DNA of 64,000 nucleotides, taken from Thiopseudomonas sp. (GTDB lineage Bacteria; Pseudomonadota; Gammaproteobacteria; Pseudomonadales; Pseudomonadaceae). The DNA is taken from contig JALOAC010000003.1 in assembly GCA_023228985.1 (NCBI GenBank), forward strand, positions 1-64,000. Reading direction: 5' to 3'. The position numbers and the translations under genes are program-made. The notes under the pieces are model-generated. The model searched no databases. It saw only the letters and a program-made list of their open reading frames with translations, and was not told the origin of the DNA. Positions within the stretch are counted from its first letter, which is position 1. Each line of letters opens with the position of its first letter. Of this stretch, positions 18,428-27,937 are shown piece by piece.

Positions 18428-19108
18428 TTACCTCGCTGGCTCGAGTTTAAATTCAATGATTTTTTCCACGTGACGTGGGACAGCGATGCCGTTTTCCATG
18501 CGTGGGGTAAAACGCCAGCGTGCAGCGGCGCGGCGTGCAGAGCGGTCAAACACATTGGCTGGCTGAGCTTCAAGCACTTCGATGTTTTCTACCCGCCCAT
18601 GCGCGCTGATGGTAAAGGCAAGTTTGACGTAGCCTTCGATACCACGTCGGCGCGCTACATCTGGGTATTCCGGCAATACGTCATTGAGCGGGGTTACTTC
18701 TGAGTCTTTACCCGGTGCTGCAGGCGCACTGGGTGCGCTCGGTGCGGCTGGCTGTGCTGTGCTTGGCTGAATGGCATCAAGGCTGGGCATGGCTTGCGCG
18801 CGAATGCTTATTGAGCTGGTTAAATTAGGTGCGGCCAAATCCAGTTTTAAGGTTGGCACGGCTTGGCTCTGTGTGGTTTGTGGCGTTTGCGGTTTAGGTG
18901 GCTCAACATCCGGCGGTGGTTCTGGCGCTTGCAGGCGGCTACGGGATTGGGCATCGGACGTATTTTTACTCATGGGAATAAAGTGGCCAACCTGCACGGG
19001 CTTGTTTTCAACGGGCGCTTGCGGTGGTGAGATCATCCACAAAATAATCGCAAAACTGGCTAATACAGCCAGTAACGCAATTACAAAAGATACCAACCAA
19101 CGCGTCAT
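18428..19108 (-). CDS. tonB: TonB-family energy transducer
   Basis: A 226-aa protein. Residues 4-26 form an uncleaved transmembrane anchor (WLVSFVIALLAVLASFAIIL). A proline-rich spacer (about 75-125) follows. The C-terminal TonB domain runs from about 135 (DVLPEYPDVARRRGIEGYV) through VLEAQPANVFDRSARRAAARW to the end. It couples the proton motive force from ExbB/ExbD to outer-membrane receptors. Its ATG shares one base with the exbD stop (TAATG). The short periplasmic part fits TonB2-class proteins. Confidence 0.92.
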   Translation of the reverse strand: MTRWLVSFVIALLAVLASFAIILWMISPPQAPVENKPVQVGHFIPMSKNTSDAQSRSRLQAPEPPPDVEPPKPQTPQTTQSQAVPTLKLDLAAPNLTSSISIRAQAMPSLDAIQPSTAQPAAPSAPSAPAAPGKDSEVTPLNDVLPEYPDVARRRGIEGYVKLAFTISAHGRVENIEVLEAQPANVFDRSARRAAARWRFTPRMENGIAVPRHVEKIIEFKLEPAR

Positions 19109-19521
19109 TAATTCGATTCCGTCGAAGCTGCCAAGGCCACATCAGTAACGCCGGCCATGCGCGCCTGATCCATCACCTGCACCACCAAACCCGTGCGTGC
19201 ATCTTGATCCGCTTGCACCACCACAATTCCTTCGGGTTGTTCTTGGCGTAGCCGTTCAACATGGGCGCGCACGGTACGCACATCCACGGCTTGTTTATCC
19301 AGCCACACCTGACCATCAGCGGTTACGGCAATGAGGATATTGCCTTTATCCTGACTGCTCGCGGTGTCTGCTTGGGGGCGGTTAACCTCCATGCCGGACT
19401 CTTTAATAAACGAGCTGGTGACAATAAAGAAAATCAGCATGATAAACACCACGTCCAGCATAGGCGTGAGATCAATTCCGGGTTCTTCTTCTGTTCTATA
19501 ACTGTAACGACGCATTCTCAT
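19108..19521 (-). CDS. exbD: ExbD/TolR-family proton channel subunit
   Basis: A 137-aa protein with one transmembrane helix, LTPMLDVVFIMLIFFIVTSSF, starting near residue 18. It contains the essential aspartate of the ExbD/TolR family (PMLDVVF). The periplasmic domain follows (VTADGQVWLDKQAV, IVVQADQDARTGLVVQVMDQAR). It works with the ExbB encoded just upstream and the TonB encoded just downstream. Confidence 0.94.
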   Translation of the reverse strand: MRMRRYSYRTEEEPGIDLTPMLDVVFIMLIFFIVTSSFIKESGMEVNRPQADTASSQDKGNILIAVTADGQVWLDKQAVDVRTVRAHVERLRQEQPEGIVVVQADQDARTGLVVQVMDQARMAGVTDVALAASTESN

Positions 19522-19533
19522 CGTTTTACCACC

Positions 19534-20085
19534 TTATTCATGCCTTAGCTGATCGGCCAGCTGACCAAGGGCACGTCGAGCATTACGCTCTAAACGCGCG
19601 ATACTAAATAATCCACCAATGGCCAACACCATGCCCGCTAGAGTCGGTAGCGTTGCCTGCCATACGCCCGCGGCCATCGCGCGCGGATTGCCGGTTCCGC
19701 TAAGAGCTAGCACATCAAACACCGCCACCATGCCGGTTACCGTGCCGAGCAAGCCCAGCAAGGGGAACAGCGCCACCAAGGCTTTGGTTACGGTTAATGG
19801 CGTCAGTAGCTGCTCACTCGCCTGTGCAATCCATGCCGAACGCACAGTGCGTGGCCAGCCATTGCTAAATTCATTTTGACAGAGCGCCAACCAAGCCTCG
19901 CGCCGCTCTTTTGCCCAGGCTGGAAACTGGCGGTGCATATACCAAAAACGTTCCAGCACCAGCGTCCAAAACAGCACGCACAATCCAGCCAGCAGCCACA
20001 TTACCGTGCCGCCAGCGCCCATTAAATCAAGTAGCGCCTGACTGCTATCGACCAGCCAAAACCAAGTATTTTGCCAATTAGTCAC
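19534..20085 (-). CDS. exbB: ExbB/TolQ-family proton channel subunit
   Basis: A 183-aa MotA/TolQ/ExbB protein with three hydrophobic segments (about 24-44, 105-128 and 145-165). The family core LFPLLGLLGTVTGMVAVFDVL is present, and a second conserved block LPTLAGMVLAIGGLF follows. It overlaps the end of the larger ExbB-like gene by 8 bases. It is short for ExbB, as in TonB2 clusters, where a second ExbB-like protein completes the machine. Confidence 0.92.
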   Translation of the reverse strand: MTNWQNTWFWLVDSSQALLDLMGAGGTVMWLLAGLCVLFWTLVLERFWYMHRQFPAWAKERREAWLALCQNEFSNGWPRTVRSAWIAQASEQLLTPLTVTKALVALFPLLGLLGTVTGMVAVFDVLALSGTGNPRAMAAGVWQATLPTLAGMVLAIGGLFSIARLERNARRALGQLADQLRHE

Positions 20086-21418
20086 GGGATTCCTTGGCTG
20101 ACATATGCAGCGCTAATAAGCCAACGCACTGCTGCTCTAGCAGTCGCACCACGCCCTTGCTGCGCGCGACCAAAATGCTGTGCAAAAACAGCAACGGAAT
20201 AGCCACCACCAAGCCCTGCACCGTGGTGACCAAGGCCTGTGAAATACCATCTGCCATCAACCGAGAATCGCCACCACCGGCTTGGGTAATAGCTTGGAAG
20301 GTGATGATCATTCCGGTGACTGTACCCAGCAGTCCAAGCAAGGGCGCAACTGCTGCCAGTAATTTTAGTAAACCCTGTCCGCGCTCCAGTTTGGGTACTT
20401 CCTGCATAACGGCTTCATCCAGTTTCAGCTCTAGGGTTTCTAGGTCAGATAACTGCGGCTGCGGACCCAGCACACCCAGCACGCGCCCCAAGGGGTTATT
20501 GATCGTAGGGTTCGACAAATCACACATCTGTATACGTACTGAGCGCACTACTTGCTGCAATTCCAACAAACGCCATGCGGCCAGCACAAAGCCCAGCACA
20601 CCCAGGCTAATAATCACCCAGCCAACCACACCGCCCTGTTTGACACGCTCGTAAAAAGTGGGTTGGTGCTGTAACTGTTCCAGCAAACTGCCGCGGGTCG
20701 GGTCAATTGGCAGTACCGCAACGGGTTCGCTGGCGGTTAACCAGTTTTTTACCTGACTTAAGCCACTTGGCTGCTTAGGTAACGCGCGCAACGCATCATC
20801 ACCGGCTTGATACACTAAAAAATCCGTATCGCTATAGGCTGAAAAAGGCCCTACGCGCACCACGCTAGTAATGTTTCGCTCACCGCCAGCGCTAATGACA
20901 GGCGCCTCAAAACGTTCGACTTTGCCGCTAGCGGTCATATCTTCAAGGATGGTTAGCCACAGCTGTTCAACTGCATCTGCGCTGGGCAGCTTGCGACTAT
21001 TGGCAAAACGCTCTAACTGCGCCACCCGCTTAGGTTGCTGCACATTGAGCATGGAGTCCTGCCATTGCCCTGCAATGTCACCAGCGCTTTGGCGTAAAAC
21101 AGCAAATAGCTCACCCAGCTCGCCGGTGCGCTCTTTTAATTGGCGCTCCTGTTCCGTCAGCTGCTGCTCTAGTTCTTCAAATTGCGCTTTAAGCTCAGCA
21201 GCTTCACGCTCCTGAGTGCGTAACGCCTGCATGGCTTGTTGATAGATTGCCTGCTGCTGATTTTTATCGGCTAAGAAACGCTGTTCGCGCTCTTGCATCA
21301 GCTGTTGCTCGCTGGCTTTTTCGGCACGGATACGCTGCAATAATTGATCGGGCGTTAGGCTGTCGGCTAGGACAGCACCGGAGCAAAGCAGCGCCAGCAC
21401 AACGATGAGTTTTTTCAT
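20078..21418 (-). CDS. Large periplasmic-extended ExbB-like protein (TtpC type)
   Basis: A 446-aa protein. It has a signal peptide (MKKLIVVLALLCSGAVLA) and a long periplasmic coiled coil (about 20-110, rich in E, Q, R and K). A globular segment follows, then a C-terminal MotA/TolQ/ExbB domain with PLLGLLGTVTGMIITFQAI near 360. This layout matches TtpC, the extra protein required by Vibrio TonB2 systems. The start at 21418 forms an ATGA overlap with the preceding DUF3450 gene. It probably assembles with ExbB2/ExbD2/TonB2 and reaches into the periplasm. Confidence 0.88.
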   Translation of the reverse strand: MKKLIVVLALLCSGAVLADSLTPDQLLQRIRAEKASEQQLMQEREQRFLADKNQQQAIYQQAMQALRTQEREAAELKAQFEELEQQLTEQERQLKERTGELGELFAVLRQSAGDIAGQWQDSMLNVQQPKRVAQLERFANSRKLPSADAVEQLWLTILEDMTASGKVERFEAPVISAGGERNITSVVRVGPFSAYSDTDFLVYQAGDDALRALPKQPSGLSQVKNWLTASEPVAVLPIDPTRGSLLEQLQHQPTFYERVKQGGVVGWVIISLGVLGFVLAAWRLLELQQVVRSVRIQMCDLSNPTINNPLGRVLGVLGPQPQLSDLETLELKLDEAVMQEVPKLERGQGLLKLLAAVAPLLGLLGTVTGMIITFQAITQAGGGDSRLMADGISQALVTTVQGLVVAIPLLFLHSILVARSKGVVRLLEQQCVGLLALHMSAKESRD

Positions 21419-22185
21419 TGCTGCGCCTCCAGTGCCAGAGTTTTCATCGGCAAGGCTAACCAATCCGGTGATTTTTGCTGCCGTGCAATGGCAATCGCCT
21501 GAGCCACCGGACGGCGCGCATTACCATTGAGTACTTGCCACTCTTTCGCTTGCGCGTTCCACCAGCCGGTTTCATGTCCATCTGGGGTTTGGTAATACAG
21601 CATCAAGCGTCCTAACCGTAAAAAATCCACATTCAACTCGTTACCATCACGTTTGAGCGCATCACGCCAGACTTCTAGCGTGCGTCCGTAATCACTTTCA
21701 ATTTGGTAGGCTTCTAGAATGCGGCGGTATTTTTCGGCAATGGACACATCAGCCCGCGGCAACAAATCCTGCAAGGTTTCTAAACGATCGCGCCGTTCAT
21801 AGGGTAAGAAAGGTAAATCAGCACTGATAAACTGCTCCAGCACCTCTAGCATCCGCTGCATTTGTGGGGTCGCGGCGGCTTCGATGTCGTGCAAATCCGT
21901 CAATTGCTGCTGATAGCCCGCCAACTCTTCCTGCTGCGCCGCCACTAGCTCGCGCATTTGTGTGTTATAGCCGGTGAGGGTTTTCGCTTTTAACAAAGCG
22001 GTGCGGTATTCCAGTAGCATTTTTTGTGTCGCATCATCCAGTTGCTCCACCTGTTGTTGCGAACGTTGAGCTGCTTGGCTGTGGGCCGTATTTTCATCCA
22101 AAGCTTGCTCTACTGTGTTGGCCATGACCGTTCCAGTACACAACGCCAGTGATAGCGTGGCGCATCGTAAAAAAGGGAGTTGCAT
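21415..22185 (-). CDS. DUF3450 family periplasmic protein
   Basis: A 256-aa protein with a signal peptide ending near VMA-NTVEQAL. A long coiled coil follows (about 35-105), then the conserved DUF3450 block from FISADLPFLPYERRDRL to GGW-like GWWNAQAKEWQVL. The first gene of the operon, it is always found beside TtpC in TonB2-type clusters, which supports a shared complex. The ATG at 22185 has AAGGA upstream; the TTG at 22191 is less likely. The Fur box lies 30 bases before the start. Confidence 0.87.
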   Translation of the reverse strand: MQLPFLRCATLSLALCTGTVMANTVEQALDENTAHSQAAQRSQQQVEQLDDATQKMLLEYRTALLKAKTLTGYNTQMRELVAAQQEELAGYQQQLTDLHDIEAAATPQMQRMLEVLEQFISADLPFLPYERRDRLETLQDLLPRADVSIAEKYRRILEAYQIESDYGRTLEVWRDALKRDGNELNVDFLRLGRLMLYYQTPDGHETGWWNAQAKEWQVLNGNARRPVAQAIAIARQQKSPDWLALPMKTLALEAQQ

Positions 22186-22214
22186 AAACAAGGAATCCTT
22201 TAATCTAAAAAGCT

Positions 22215-22233
22215 AATAATGATAACTATTATC
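22215..22233. promoter_or_regulatory. Fur box controlling the TonB2-type operon
   Basis: The 19 bases AATAATGATAACTATTATC match the consensus Fur box at 16 of 19 positions and form a near-perfect dyad. The box sits just upstream of the DUF3450 gene on the minus strand, so the six-gene operon should be repressed by Fur with iron. It also lies about 210 bases before the diguanylate cyclase on the other strand and may affect it. Confidence 0.88.
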
Positions 22234-22443
22234 ATCTCCGCATGTTCGTTCAGTCAAGAAAGAAACACATAAAAAACAAAAACATGCAAAGAATAGGTGA
22301 TTACAAACAACAATGATGGCTATTTAACTCTACTGCATACTAGAGTAAAATACCGCTTAGTTCGCTTGATCAAACTCTGCTTTCTAAGCATATTTTTTGC
22401 TAGAAGCCCATCTATATGGATATTGCAAAAAAAGGCTGTCATT

Positions 22444-24405
22444 TTGCGTAAAATTCTTCGCTATTCCCTAGCCACCCTGGCTGTTTTCGCACTCCTGAGT
22501 GTAAGCGCTTTGTTACTACCTGACTCGCTCGCTGAACATCAGTTGTGGCTGTGGTTTAGTGCGGCCTTGCTGACTGGGCTTGCACTGCTAAGTATTCTAT
22601 ACGCGCAAAGCAGAAGACGCCTAGCAAAGCTGACTAACCGCGTCAAAATGACCGAGACCCACCTTAGAGCCTTGCGAGTGGCGATTGAGCGCAGCCCTAC
22701 CTCTATTCTGGTCACCGACCCAAAAGGCTTTATTGAGTACGTCAATCCGACTATCTGCAGATTTACTGGTTACAGCATTGAAGAGTTGATTGGCAAAAAT
22801 TCAAGCATTTTCAATTCAGGAAGAACGCCGCACGAAACCTATGTGGACTTGTGGCAAACCCTTGCGCGCGGTCATAACTGGAATGGCCGTTTTATAAGTA
22901 AAACCAAAACAGGTGATGTCTATCTGGAACAAACCTGGATTGCCCCGGTGTTTGATGAGCAGAAAAAACTGGTTAACTATGTTGCGGTTAAGCTTGATAT
23001 TTCCGAGCAAGAGTTCGCTCTAAGTCGTGAACGTTTACACAATCAGGTACTGGATTTATTGTCGCGTAACAAGACCGCCAATGAAATATTCGGCTCAATC
23101 ATCCGTGCCGTTGAGAAAGAAAGCCAACAAATAAAATGCGCTGTGTTTTTACGCAGCTTGGACGGTGTTCACCTACAGCTTGCTACAGCACCGAGCTTGC
23201 CCACGTTTTTACATCATGCTTTGCAAGAGGTAAAAATCACTGCTGATGGTATATCGGCAAGCCAAGCGGCTTTTTACGGCAAACGTATTATTACCGGAGA
23301 GCTGGCGACGCAGGCCAGACAAATAAAAACCGCTGATGCCGCTGTACGCGCCGGTATGTTTGCGTGCTGGGCAGAGCCTATTTTTGATGTCGATGGCAAG
23401 GTTGCTGGCGTGCTTAACTTTTTTAAAGAAGAGCCTGGAACGCCCAGCAAAAGAGAAATCAACCTGATTGAAAACGCTGCCAATTTAGTGCGTTTGGTCA
23501 TTGAGCGCAGTCAGAACACCGCTCTGTTAAAGCTGGCCGAAACCGTTTACCACACCAGTAGTGAAGCCATAGCCGTCACCGATGCTCATGGAACCTTTAT
23601 TCATGTAAACCCAGCTTTTACAGAAATAACGGGCTATACCGCTGAGGAAGCAATTGGCAGCGACCACTCTATTTTAAAGTCAGGCCGGCATGGCGCAAAC
23701 TTCTATGATGAAATGTGGGCCAGCTTAAACAGTACTGGACAGTGGCAAGGCGAGGTGTGGAACAGACGTAAAAACGGTGAAATCTACCCGCAGTTTTTAT
23801 CCATTAACAGCACCTACGATACCGATGGCAGTGTTAAATTCCGCATCTCTATGTTTGCCGATATCAGCAAACAAAAAGCCAACGAAGAGCTTATCTGGCG
23901 TCAGGCTAATTTTGATTCATTAACCGGCTTGGCCAATCGCCGTTATTTTCAAGACGTATTTCAGCATGCACTTAAGGTGGCACAGCGTGAGCAGCATAAT
24001 TTAGCGGTTATCTTTATCGATCTGGATGAGTTCAAGCCGGTTAACGATATGTTTGGCCATCAGTATGGCGACCAGCTGTTAGCGCAAACAGCGCTGCGCA
24101 TCAAAGCACCCTTGCGTGACACGGACATAGTGGCGCGAATTGGTGGTGATGAGTTTGTGATTTTATTGGCGGGGAACCCCAGTAAAGAAGATGCGCTGCT
24201 GATTGCCAGACGCATACATGAGCACGTTTTGCAGCCATTTGAGATTGATGGACAAACTTCGCAGATATCGCTCAGTTGTGGGGTGAGCATGTATCCAGAA
24301 CACGGAAAAACGGAAGCTGAGTTGATTAAGCAAGCCGATATTGCGATGTACCATGCTAAAAACCTAGGCCGCAATCAAACCGTATTTTTTGAGCCTGAGC
24401 TGTAA
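22444..24405 (+). CDS. Membrane PAS-GAF-PAS-GGDEF diguanylate cyclase
   Basis: A protein of about 653 aa that makes c-di-GMP. Two N-terminal transmembrane helices (about 5-25 and 33-52) are followed by a coil, then a PAS domain (about 75-190; SILVTDPKGFIEYVNPTICR), a GAF-like domain (about 200-350) and a second PAS (about 365-485; AVTDAHGTFIHVNPAFTEITG cut short). The GGDEF domain ends the protein. The active site GGDEF is intact, and RDTD five residues before it is an inhibitory I-site. There is no EAL domain. The start is uncertain: TTG 22444 gives a normal membrane N-terminus after AAGG; GTG 22297 would add 49 unlikely residues. Confidence 0.88.
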   Translation: MRKILRYSLATLAVFALLSVSALLLPDSLAEHQLWLWFSAALLTGLALLSILYAQSRRRLAKLTNRVKMTETHLRALRVAIERSPTSILVTDPKGFIEYVNPTICRFTGYSIEELIGKNSSIFNSGRTPHETYVDLWQTLARGHNWNGRFISKTKTGDVYLEQTWIAPVFDEQKKLVNYVAVKLDISEQEFALSRERLHNQVLDLLSRNKTANEIFGSIIRAVEKESQQIKCAVFLRSLDGVHLQLATAPSLPTFLHHALQEVKITADGISASQAAFYGKRIITGELATQARQIKTADAAVRAGMFACWAEPIFDVDGKVAGVLNFFKEEPGTPSKREINLIENAANLVRLVIERSQNTALLKLAETVYHTSSEAIAVTDAHGTFIHVNPAFTEITGYTAEEAIGSDHSILKSGRHGANFYDEMWASLNSTGQWQGEVWNRRKNGEIYPQFLSINSTYDTDGSVKFRISMFADISKQKANEELIWRQANFDSLTGLANRRYFQDVFQHALKVAQREQHNLAVIFIDLDEFKPVNDMFGHQYGDQLLAQTALRIKAPLRDTDIVARIGGDEFVILLAGNPSKEDALLIARRIHEHVLQPFEIDGQTSQISLSCGVSMYPEHGKTEAELIKQADIAMYHAKNLGRNQTVFFEPEL

Positions 24406-24414
24406 TAAACAGAC

Positions 24415-24451
24415 TGCTGCACGCCCCCTATTGTTAGCTGGGCATGCAGCA
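24415..24451. terminator. Hairpin between convergent genes
   Basis: TGCTGCACGCCC and GGGCATGCAGCA pair at 11 of 12 positions around a 13-base loop, between the ends of the cyclase and fadD genes. There is no clear T run, so it may be a weak terminator or only an mRNA end stabiliser. Confidence 0.45.
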
Positions 24452-24458
24452 TAGCGTT

Positions 24459-26153
24459 CTAGCCTTGATCTGCAGCCAGCTTTTTCAACTCTGCATCACG
24501 CAGTTCACGTCGCAGCACTTTACCCACGTTAGTGGTAGGCAACTCATCACGGAACTCAACAGCGCGCGCCACCTTGTAGCTGGTTAAGCTTTTGCGCATG
24601 TGCTTAATCACCTGCTCTTGGGTTAGGCTCATACCTTCGCGTAATACAATAAACACTTTAATGGCCTCGCCGGTTTTTTCACTGGGCACGCCAATCGCTG
24701 CGCACTGTAAAACCTCTGGCATGGTAACCAGTACATCCTCGATTTCATTGGGAAAAACATTGAAACCTGACACTAGAATCATGTCTTTCTTACGGTCAAC
24801 AATGCGCATATAGCCATCTTCCTGAATAATGGCAATATCTCCCGTACGCAACCAGCCGCTTTCATCCAACATTTGCCGCGTAGCTTCTTCGTTTTGCCAA
24901 TAGCCCTTCATTACTTGCGGGCCTTTGACACAGAGCTCACCGGGTTCGCCCAGTGGCAGCTCATTACCATCATCATCAATTACTTTGCACAGCGTTGAGG
25001 GAACAGGAATACCGATAGTGCCCAGATGTATGTTCTCAATGGGGTTCACTGTGGCAATGGGGCTGGTTTCGGTCATACCATAGCCTTCACATATTTTAGC
25101 GCCGGTGACCTCTTCCCAACGTTTAGCTGCAGCTATCTGTAATGCCATTCCGCCTGAAACCGTCATTTTCAGGGCGGAAAAGTCCAGCTTGCGAAAAGCT
25201 TCGTTATTACAGAGCGCTACAAACAGGGTATTTAAGCCGACAAACCCGGAAAACTTCCATTTGGACAGGTCTTTAATCATGCTGGGCAAGTCGCGCGGAT
25301 TGGTAATCAGTAAATTGTGATTACCCGTTATCATCATCGCCATGCAGTGAAAGGTAAATGCGTATATGTGGTACAGCGGTAGCGGTGCAACGATCGTTTC
25401 TTCCCCTTCGCCTAGGTTAGAGGCCATCATGGTACGGGCTTGCAGCATATTGGCGATAAGGTTTCTATGGGTCAACATGGCGCCCTTGGCCACACCCGTA
25501 GTGCCGCCGGTGTACTGTAAAACGGCCACTGATTGAGATTCTGGGCTGACATTGCGGCAAATTTTATTGTTGCCTTTCTTCAGCACATCATTGAGCCAGT
25601 AAGCTTGAGGTATATGGAATGCCGGCACCATTTTTTTAATGTATTTAACCACCGAGTTAACAACGAAACGTTTAACGGGGGGTAAAAAATCGCCTACCTC
25701 GGTCAAAATAACAGTCTTAATTTCACTGCTGGGCAACACTTTCTCGAGTAAGTGCGCCATGTTGGCTAAGCATACAATAGCTTTGGCGCCTGAGTCGGTA
25801 AACTGATGCTCCATTTCACGGGTGGTATACAGCGGATTGGTATTGACCACCACTAAGCCAGCACGAATAGCACCAAACACCACCACTGGGTATTGCAGCA
25901 CGTTAGGCAGCTGAATAGCGATACGATCACCTGGCTGCAAATCAGTGCTGTGCTGTAACCAAGCAGCAAAGTCACCCGACATTCGATACACTTCAGCATA
26001 GGTAATGGTTTTACCTAGGTTGGTAAATGCAGGCCTATCAGCATACTTTTCGCACGACTCTGTTAAGACGGCTTGAATATTTGGGTAAAGATCCGCGTCA
26101 ATTTCACTGGCGATACCTGCGGGATACTTATCTTTCCAGAAGTTCTCGTTCAT
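24459..26153 (-). CDS. fadD: Long-chain fatty acid-CoA ligase
   Basis: A 564-aa ANL-superfamily enzyme that activates long-chain fatty acids to acyl-CoA. The AMP-binding P-loop is YTGGTTGVAKGAM (near 215), the second motif is EGYGMTETSP, and the FadD signature includes GWLRTGDIA and the hinge IVDRKKDMI. The catalytic lysine is in TNVGKVLRREL near the C-terminus. In P. aeruginosa two fadD copies sit next to the same hydrolase and MaoC genes; here only one is present. GGGGAG precedes the ATG. Confidence 0.96.
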   Translation of the reverse strand: MNENFWKDKYPAGIASEIDADLYPNIQAVLTESCEKYADRPAFTNLGKTITYAEVYRMSGDFAAWLQHSTDLQPGDRIAIQLPNVLQYPVVVFGAIRAGLVVVNTNPLYTTREMEHQFTDSGAKAIVCLANMAHLLEKVLPSSEIKTVILTEVGDFLPPVKRFVVNSVVKYIKKMVPAFHIPQAYWLNDVLKKGNNKICRNVSPESQSVAVLQYTGGTTGVAKGAMLTHRNLIANMLQARTMMASNLGEGEETIVAPLPLYHIYAFTFHCMAMMITGNHNLLITNPRDLPSMIKDLSKWKFSGFVGLNTLFVALCNNEAFRKLDFSALKMTVSGGMALQIAAAKRWEEVTGAKICEGYGMTETSPIATVNPIENIHLGTIGIPVPSTLCKVIDDDGNELPLGEPGELCVKGPQVMKGYWQNEEATRQMLDESGWLRTGDIAIIQEDGYMRIVDRKKDMILVSGFNVFPNEIEDVLVTMPEVLQCAAIGVPSEKTGEAIKVFIVLREGMSLTQEQVIKHMRKSLTSYKVARAVEFRDELPTTNVGKVLRRELRDAELKKLAADQG

Positions 26154-26439
26154 CCAAGCTAACTCCCCATCAATTCTTATTTTAGATTTTAGTTGTTAAG
26201 CGCCGTACACATGCAATTATAGTGACCTTCACCCGTGCAAGACTTTTTTGTACCTAGTGCCCTGCAGATTAGCAGTTTTAAAAAAATGCGACTAGCGTAA
26301 TCCACACGCAAAAAGTCATAACAAGACTAAAATCTAATACCCGGTCACGCTCTTGCTTAATCAGCCACCACAAGACACCATACAAAAAATAGCAATTCGT
26401 AATACACTCTAAGCAAGCGGTAACGGTAGGAGGTCTGTC

Positions 26440-27369
26440 ATGCGCCACGAAGCCTTTTGGTTAACCGCCAGTGATTCCACAGAGTTTCATGTTAATCACT
26501 GGAGTCCAACTCAAGAGCCGCAAGCCATTGTCATGCTGGTACATGGCATGGCAGAACATAGTAAACGTTATGCACATCTGGGCGCCGCCTTAGCCAAAGC
26601 CGGTATTGCACTGTATGCCCTTGATTTACGCGGCCATGGTTTTACCGCCAGCTTTGGCGTAAAGGGTCACTTTGGCAACCATAACGGCTGGCAATTGGTG
26701 CTGGATGATATCCGCTGCCTTAATCACCATATTCGCCAACAGCATCACGAAAAGCCTGTTTTTATCTTTGGTCACAGTCTGGGCAGTTATCTGGTAATTG
26801 ACTATTTATTGCAGTACTGCTGTAGCGTGCAAGGCGTGATTTTATCCAGCTCAAACTATATTCAATCAACTTTTAGATACAAGCTTGCTTTGCAGGTGGC
26901 CCGTTTTGAACGCTGGCGTTTAGGTAAGCAAGGGCGCAGTAAACTTTTACACTGGCTAATTTTTAACCGCCACCAGCGCGCCTTTAAGCCGCAAAAAACA
27001 CTCCATGATTGGCTCAGTAGCGATGAAAAGCAGGTCAAGCTGTATGCGCAAGATCCTTTATGCGGCTTTATTTCTACCACCCAATTATGGATCGATGCGT
27101 TAACCGGCTTACAGCGCATTACCCCTATCAGTAATTTGGTACAAATAGATAACTTGCTGCCCATTTTGATCTTCGGCGGCGAGCATGATCCTATTCATCA
27201 AGGGCATCGATTAATCGACCTAGCCAATGCGTTTCGCGAATCAGGCAACCGTTTTGTGGACGTCAAACTCTACCCTGACATGCGCCACGAACCCTTAAAC
27301 GAAAAAAACTCGCCACGGGTTATACAAGATATTATTGAATGGATTAAACACAACGCACGGCTTGACTAG
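26440..27369 (+). CDS. Alpha/beta hydrolase, lysophospholipase/monoacylglycerol lipase family
   Basis: A 309-aa serine hydrolase with the hydrolase_4 (PldB/MGL) layout. The oxyanion strand is MLVHGMAEHSKRYAHLG, the nucleophile elbow GHSLGSY holds the serine, the acid is in FGGEHDPIH, and the histidine is in PDMRHEPLNE near the end. There is no signal peptide, so it is probably cytosolic or loosely membrane-bound. A good AGGAGG lies before the ATG. Its position between fadD and a MaoC gene mirrors Pseudomonas and suggests release of fatty acids for activation. Confidence 0.88.
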   Translation: MRHEAFWLTASDSTEFHVNHWSPTQEPQAIVMLVHGMAEHSKRYAHLGAALAKAGIALYALDLRGHGFTASFGVKGHFGNHNGWQLVLDDIRCLNHHIRQQHHEKPVFIFGHSLGSYLVIDYLLQYCCSVQGVILSSSNYIQSTFRYKLALQVARFERWRLGKQGRSKLLHWLIFNRHQRAFKPQKTLHDWLSSDEKQVKLYAQDPLCGFISTTQLWIDALTGLQRITPISNLVQIDNLLPILIFGGEHDPIHQGHRLIDLANAFRESGNRFVDVKLYPDMRHEPLNEKNSPRVIQDIIEWIKHNARLD

Positions 27370-27466
27370 CTGGCAGCCAACACGGTGACATTCCTCTACA
27401 GCTCATTTACACTTCAGCGCTTATATTTACCTGCAAGCCTAGGGCTTGCGCACAAGGAATATTCTC

Positions 27467-27934
27467 ATGTCGAATACTGCTACCAGCATTCCCTACGATC
27501 AACTTGAAGTAGGTCAACGCGCCACCGTCGAAAGAACTATTACCGAGCACGACCTGTTGATGTTCGCTGCGGTTTCCGGTGATCGTAACCCGGTTCACTT
27601 AGATGAAGCATTCGCAGCCACCAGCGTTTTTAAAGAGCGCATTGCCCACGGCATGCTCAGTGGTGCACTGATTAGCGCCGCCATCGCCCTTGAGTTACCT
27701 GGACCCGGTAGTATTTATCTGAGTCAGCAACTGAGCTTTACCCGCCCTGTTAAGCTGGGCGATCAACTCAGCATTGAGCTAGAAGTGTTGGAAAAACTAC
27801 CGAAAAACCGAGTTCGCATAGCTACTAATGTACTGAATCAAGCGGGCAAGGCTGTGGTTCAGGGCGAAGCCTTGGTGTTAGCGCCTAGCGAATCCGCAAC
27901 CGTTGAACTGCCCGAATTACCCAAGTTTTTATAA
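27467..27934 (+). CDS. MaoC-like hot-dog (R)-enoyl-CoA hydratase
   Basis: A 155-aa hot-dog protein. The hydratase motif SGDRNPVHLDEAFA (near 36-49) holds the Asp/His catalytic pair. The second family block HGMLSGALISAAI follows. Such proteins hydrate trans-2-enoyl-CoA to (R)-3-hydroxyacyl-CoA. The ATG at 27467 is used because AAGGAA lies 8 bases before it. nth begins 3 bases after the stop, so the two are co-transcribed. Confidence 0.9.
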   Translation: MSNTATSIPYDQLEVGQRATVERTITEHDLLMFAAVSGDRNPVHLDEAFAATSVFKERIAHGMLSGALISAAIALELPGPGSIYLSQQLSFTRPVKLGDQLSIELEVLEKLPKNRVRIATNVLNQAGKAVVQGEALVLAPSESATVELPELPKFL

Positions 27935-27937
27935 CCT

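Noticed and set aside
20094..20654. A 186-codon plus-strand frame in the TonB operon
   Set aside because: It is antisense to the TtpC-like gene, which has strong domain support.
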